Below, piece by piece: positions 61,849-64,000 of a stretch of DNA of 64,000 nt (position 1 is the first letter of the stretch; every line of letters begins with the position of its first letter). A model generated the notes under the pieces. That model did not search any database. It was not told where the DNA came from and saw nothing but the letters and a program-made list of their open reading frames with translations. The position numbers were made by a program, and so were the translations under genes. The stretch is from assembly GCA_024235875.1 (NCBI GenBank), contig JACKLP010000008.1, positions 62,001 through 126,000 of the forward strand, read 5' to 3'. This stretch comes from Burkholderiaceae bacterium (GTDB lineage: Bacteria > Pseudomonadota > Gammaproteobacteria > Burkholderiales > Burkholderiaceae_E).

Positions 61849-63039
61849 TCAGTTGCGCCGGCCGGTGGGCAGATAGCGCACCGACAGAACGCCTTCGATC
61901 TGGCGCAGGGTGTCGATCACCGTCCACGGCACCTCGCTGTCGACGTCGACGATCGTGTAGGCGGTATCGCCACGCGACTTGTTCAGCATGTCGTGGATGT
62001 TCAGGTTCGCATCGGCCATCGTGGTCGAGATCTGACCGAGCATGTTGGGCATGTTCGCATTCGCGATCGCGATGCGGTAGTTCGTTCCACGCGGCATCGT
62101 GGCCTCGGGGAAGTTGACCGAGTTGCGAATATTGCCGTTCTCGAGATAGTCGCGCAGCTGGTCCGCCACCATCAGCGCGCAATTGTCTTCGGCCTCCTGG
62201 GTCGAGGCGCCCAGATGCGGCAGCGCGATCACGCCCGGATGGCGTAGCGACTCGGGGTTCGGGAAGTCGCAGACATAGGCGCGTAGCTGCTGCGCGTCGA
62301 GCGCGCTGACCACTGCCTCGTCATCCACGACGCCCTCGCGCGAGAAGTTCAGCAGCACCGAGCCCGGTCGCATCAGTTCGATGTTGCGAACGCCGATCAG
62401 ATGGCGGGTCGCATCGACCAGCGGGACATGCAGCGTGACGAAATCCGACGACTTGAGCAGGTCCGAGACCGACGCCGCGCGCACGACCTGCGATGGCAGG
62501 TTCCAGGCCGCGTCGACGGTGATCTCAGGGTCGTAGCCGACCACCTTCATACCCAGGGCGATGGCCGCGTCGGCCACCAGGCAACCGATCTTGCCCAGTC
62601 CGATCACGCCCAGCGTATGGCCGGCGATCTCGAAGCCGGCGTAGGTCTTCTTGCCGCCCTCGACCTTCTTCTCGAGCGCGACATCGGCCGGGTCGAGTCC
62701 TCGTACGAAGTCGAGCGCCCCGGGCAGGTTGCGCGCCGCGATCAGCATGGCGGCGACCACGAGCTCCTTGACCGCATTCGCGTTGGCGCCCGGCGCATTG
62801 AAGACCGGCACGCCGCGCTGGCTCATGTCGGCGACCGGAATGTTGTTGGTGCCCGCGCCCGCGCGTCCGATCGCAAGAACCGACTGCGGCACGCCAGCGC
62901 CATGGAGGTCGGCCGAGCGCAACAGGATCGCATCGGGGTCGGCGACCTCCTTGCCGACCTGATAGATCGATGGCGGGAGGCGCTCGAGGCCGAGCGCCGA
63001 GATCTGGTTCATCACCAGCACACGGAAGTTCGCGCTCAT
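61849..63039 (-). CDS. serA: D-3-phosphoglycerate dehydrogenase
   Basis: First step of serine synthesis, oxidising 3-phosphoglycerate with NAD. 396 residues with an NAD-binding Rossmann motif GVIGLGKIG, the catalytic FSREGVVDD and LPHLGASTQEAE segments, and a C-terminal ACT-type regulatory domain (NMPNMLGQISTTMADANLN) likely to sense serine. It follows serC by two bases. Confidence 0.95.
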   Translation of the reverse strand: MSANFRVLVMNQISALGLERLPPSIYQVGKEVADPDAILLRSADLHGAGVPQSVLAIGRAGAGTNNIPVADMSQRGVPVFNAPGANANAVKELVVAAMLIAARNLPGALDFVRGLDPADVALEKKVEGGKKTYAGFEIAGHTLGVIGLGKIGCLVADAAIALGMKVVGYDPEITVDAAWNLPSQVVRAASVSDLLKSSDFVTLHVPLVDATRHLIGVRNIELMRPGSVLLNFSREGVVDDEAVVSALDAQQLRAYVCDFPNPESLRHPGVIALPHLGASTQEAEDNCALMVADQLRDYLENGNIRNSVNFPEATMPRGTNYRIAIANANMPNMLGQISTTMADANLNIHDMLNKSRGDTAYTIVDVDSEVPWTVIDTLRQIEGVLSVRYLPTGRRN

Positions 63040-63041
63040 CG

Positions 63042-64000
63042 TCAGGCCCTCGTCTTCTCGAAATCGCGCATGTAGGCGATCAGGCGTTGCACGCCCTCGA
63101 GCGGCATCGCGTTATAGATCGAGGCGCGCATGCCGCCGACCGACCGGTGGCCCTTGAGTTGCAGCAGGCCTGCCTTCTTGGCGCCGGCGAGGAAGGCCTC
63201 GTCGAGCGCCGAATCGGCCAGAGTGAATGGCACGTTCATGCGCGAGCGATTGCGCTTCTCGACGGGATTGCGATAGAAGTCGCCCGAATCCAGGTAGTCG
63301 TAGAGCATGGCCGACTTCTCGATGTTGCGCTTCTCGATGCCGGCAAGCCCTCCCTGGCGCTTGAGCCACTGGAACACCAGCCCGGCCACGTACACGCCAT
63401 AGGTCGGCGGCGTATTGAGCATGGAATCGGCCTCGGCATGCGCCTTGTAGTCGAGGATGGCCGGCACGTGCTCGCCCGCCTGGCCGATCAGGTCGTCGCG
63501 AATGATCACGATCGCCATCCCGGCCGGGCCGATGTTCTTTTGCGCACCGCCGTAGACGATCCCGAAGCGCGAGACGTCGAGCGGACGGGACAGGAAGTTC
63601 GATGAGACGTCCGCCACCAGCGGGACATCGCCGGTATCGGGGATGCCGTCGAACTCCACGCCGCCGATCGTCTCGTTCATGCAAACGTGCACATAGGCGG
63701 CAGCGGGATCGAGCTTCCAGTCAGAAAAGGCCGGCACATAGGAGAAATTGCGATCCGCGCTACTGGCGGCCACATTGACCTTGCACAGCCGGCCGGCCTC
63801 CTTGATCGCCTTCTTGGACCATTCACCGGTATTGACGTAGTCGGCTCCGGTGCGGCCGGCCAGCAGGTTCATCGGGATCATCGCGAACTGCAGCGTGGCC
63901 CCGCCCTGCAGGAACAGGGTCTTGTAGCCGTCCGGCACGGCGAGAAGCTCGCGCAGGTCGGCCTCGGCCTGGGCATGGATGCCCATGTACTCCTTGCCGC
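63042..64000 (-). CDS. serC: Phosphoserine aminotransferase (5' end missing)
   Basis: PLP enzyme making phosphoserine from 3-phosphohydroxypyruvate. The reading frame runs off the right edge of the window; about 50 N-terminal residues are missing. Motifs: LFLQGGATLQFAMIPMNLL, NETIGGVEFDGIPD and the PLP Lys in YGGAQKNIGPAG. A C-terminal VGGMRASIYNAMPLEGV segment is typical. Co-transcribed with serA. Confidence 0.95.
   Translation of the reverse strand, partial: GKEYMGIHAQAEADLRELLAVPDGYKTLFLQGGATLQFAMIPMNLLAGRTGADYVNTGEWSKKAIKEAGRLCKVNVAASSADRNFSYVPAFSDWKLDPAAAYVHVCMNETIGGVEFDGIPDTGDVPLVADVSSNFLSRPLDVSRFGIVYGGAQKNIGPAGMAIVIIRDDLIGQAGEHVPAILDYKAHAEADSMLNTPPTYGVYVAGLVFQWLKRQGGLAGIEKRNIEKSAMLYDYLDSGDFYRNPVEKRNRSRMNVPFTLADSALDEAFLAGAKKAGLLQLKGHRSVGGMRASIYNAMPLEGVQRLIAYMRDFEKTRA

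Overview
This is a contiguous piece of a high-GC (about two-thirds G+C) Gram-negative chromosome, most likely a betaproteobacterium of the order Burkholderiales. The evidence is the housekeeping block gloA–ygjP-like–plsC–gmhB–glyS–glyQ–lnt–corC–ybeY–phoH beside lptD–surA–rsmA, a Bug-type tctABC transporter, a TctD/TctE-like two-component pair, a long-form PyrF, a fused indolepyruvate oxidoreductase and a sauST-like gene pair. No phage, insertion-sequence transposase, CRISPR array or rRNA is visible. Both ends cut genes: lptD lacks its start on the left and serC lacks its start on the right.

Layout. 1-4240 (+): lptD, surA, rsmA (outer-membrane biogenesis and ribosome maturation; pdxA, often found between surA and rsmA, is absent). 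4250-13945 (-): a tightly packed housekeeping run from phoH down to gloA, with many 4-base stop/start overlaps. 13984-24399: a 10-kb block between phoH and miaB, genes that are neighbours in many proteobacteria. It holds a giant FecR-domain surface/export protein, a MAPEG protein, a methyltransferase, a decayed LysR regulator, a hydantoinase/oxoprolinase pair and a TPR plus beta-barrel protein resembling Slam-type exporters. 24396-28869: miaB, a small periplasmic protein, tRNA-Met with a clear promoter and terminator, and a TctE/TctD-like sensor/regulator pair. 28870-37639: pyrF, glpD, divergent glpK, fused iorAB and a monoacylglycerol-lipase-like hydrolase, which suggests glycerol/acylglycerol and aromatic amino acid use.

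37639-37903 is an intricate 265-bp nested inverted repeat predicted to fold as a three-way junction. After it come a DUF1501/DUF1800 exported pair (-), an adenylate-forming enzyme next to a transglutaminase-like protein (-), and a cyclase-family hydrolase with a tripartite tricarboxylate-type transporter tctABC (-). Divergent from tctABC is a (+) operon of acylating aldehyde dehydrogenase, acyl-CoA ligase and PaaZ-like ALDH–MaoC fusion. It converges on eutBC, ethanolamine ammonia-lyase without microcompartment genes. Two perfect palindromes sit in the tctA/aldehyde-dehydrogenase divergent promoter region and look like operator sites. Together this reads as an accessory catabolic region for an imported carboxylate and ethanolamine- or aldehyde-type intermediates; the actual substrate is unknown.

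55320-61807 (+) is a co-directional set: PaaI-type thioesterase, GNAT–peptidase-C39 fusion, RimK-like ATP-grasp ligase, NodB-type deacetylase, metallo-beta-lactamase-fold enzyme, a repeat-containing lipoprotein and an ABM-domain protein. The GNAT–C39/ATP-grasp pair is the best candidate here for a poorly described peptide- or amino-acid-conjugating system. The window ends with serA and serC (-), the first two steps of serine synthesis.
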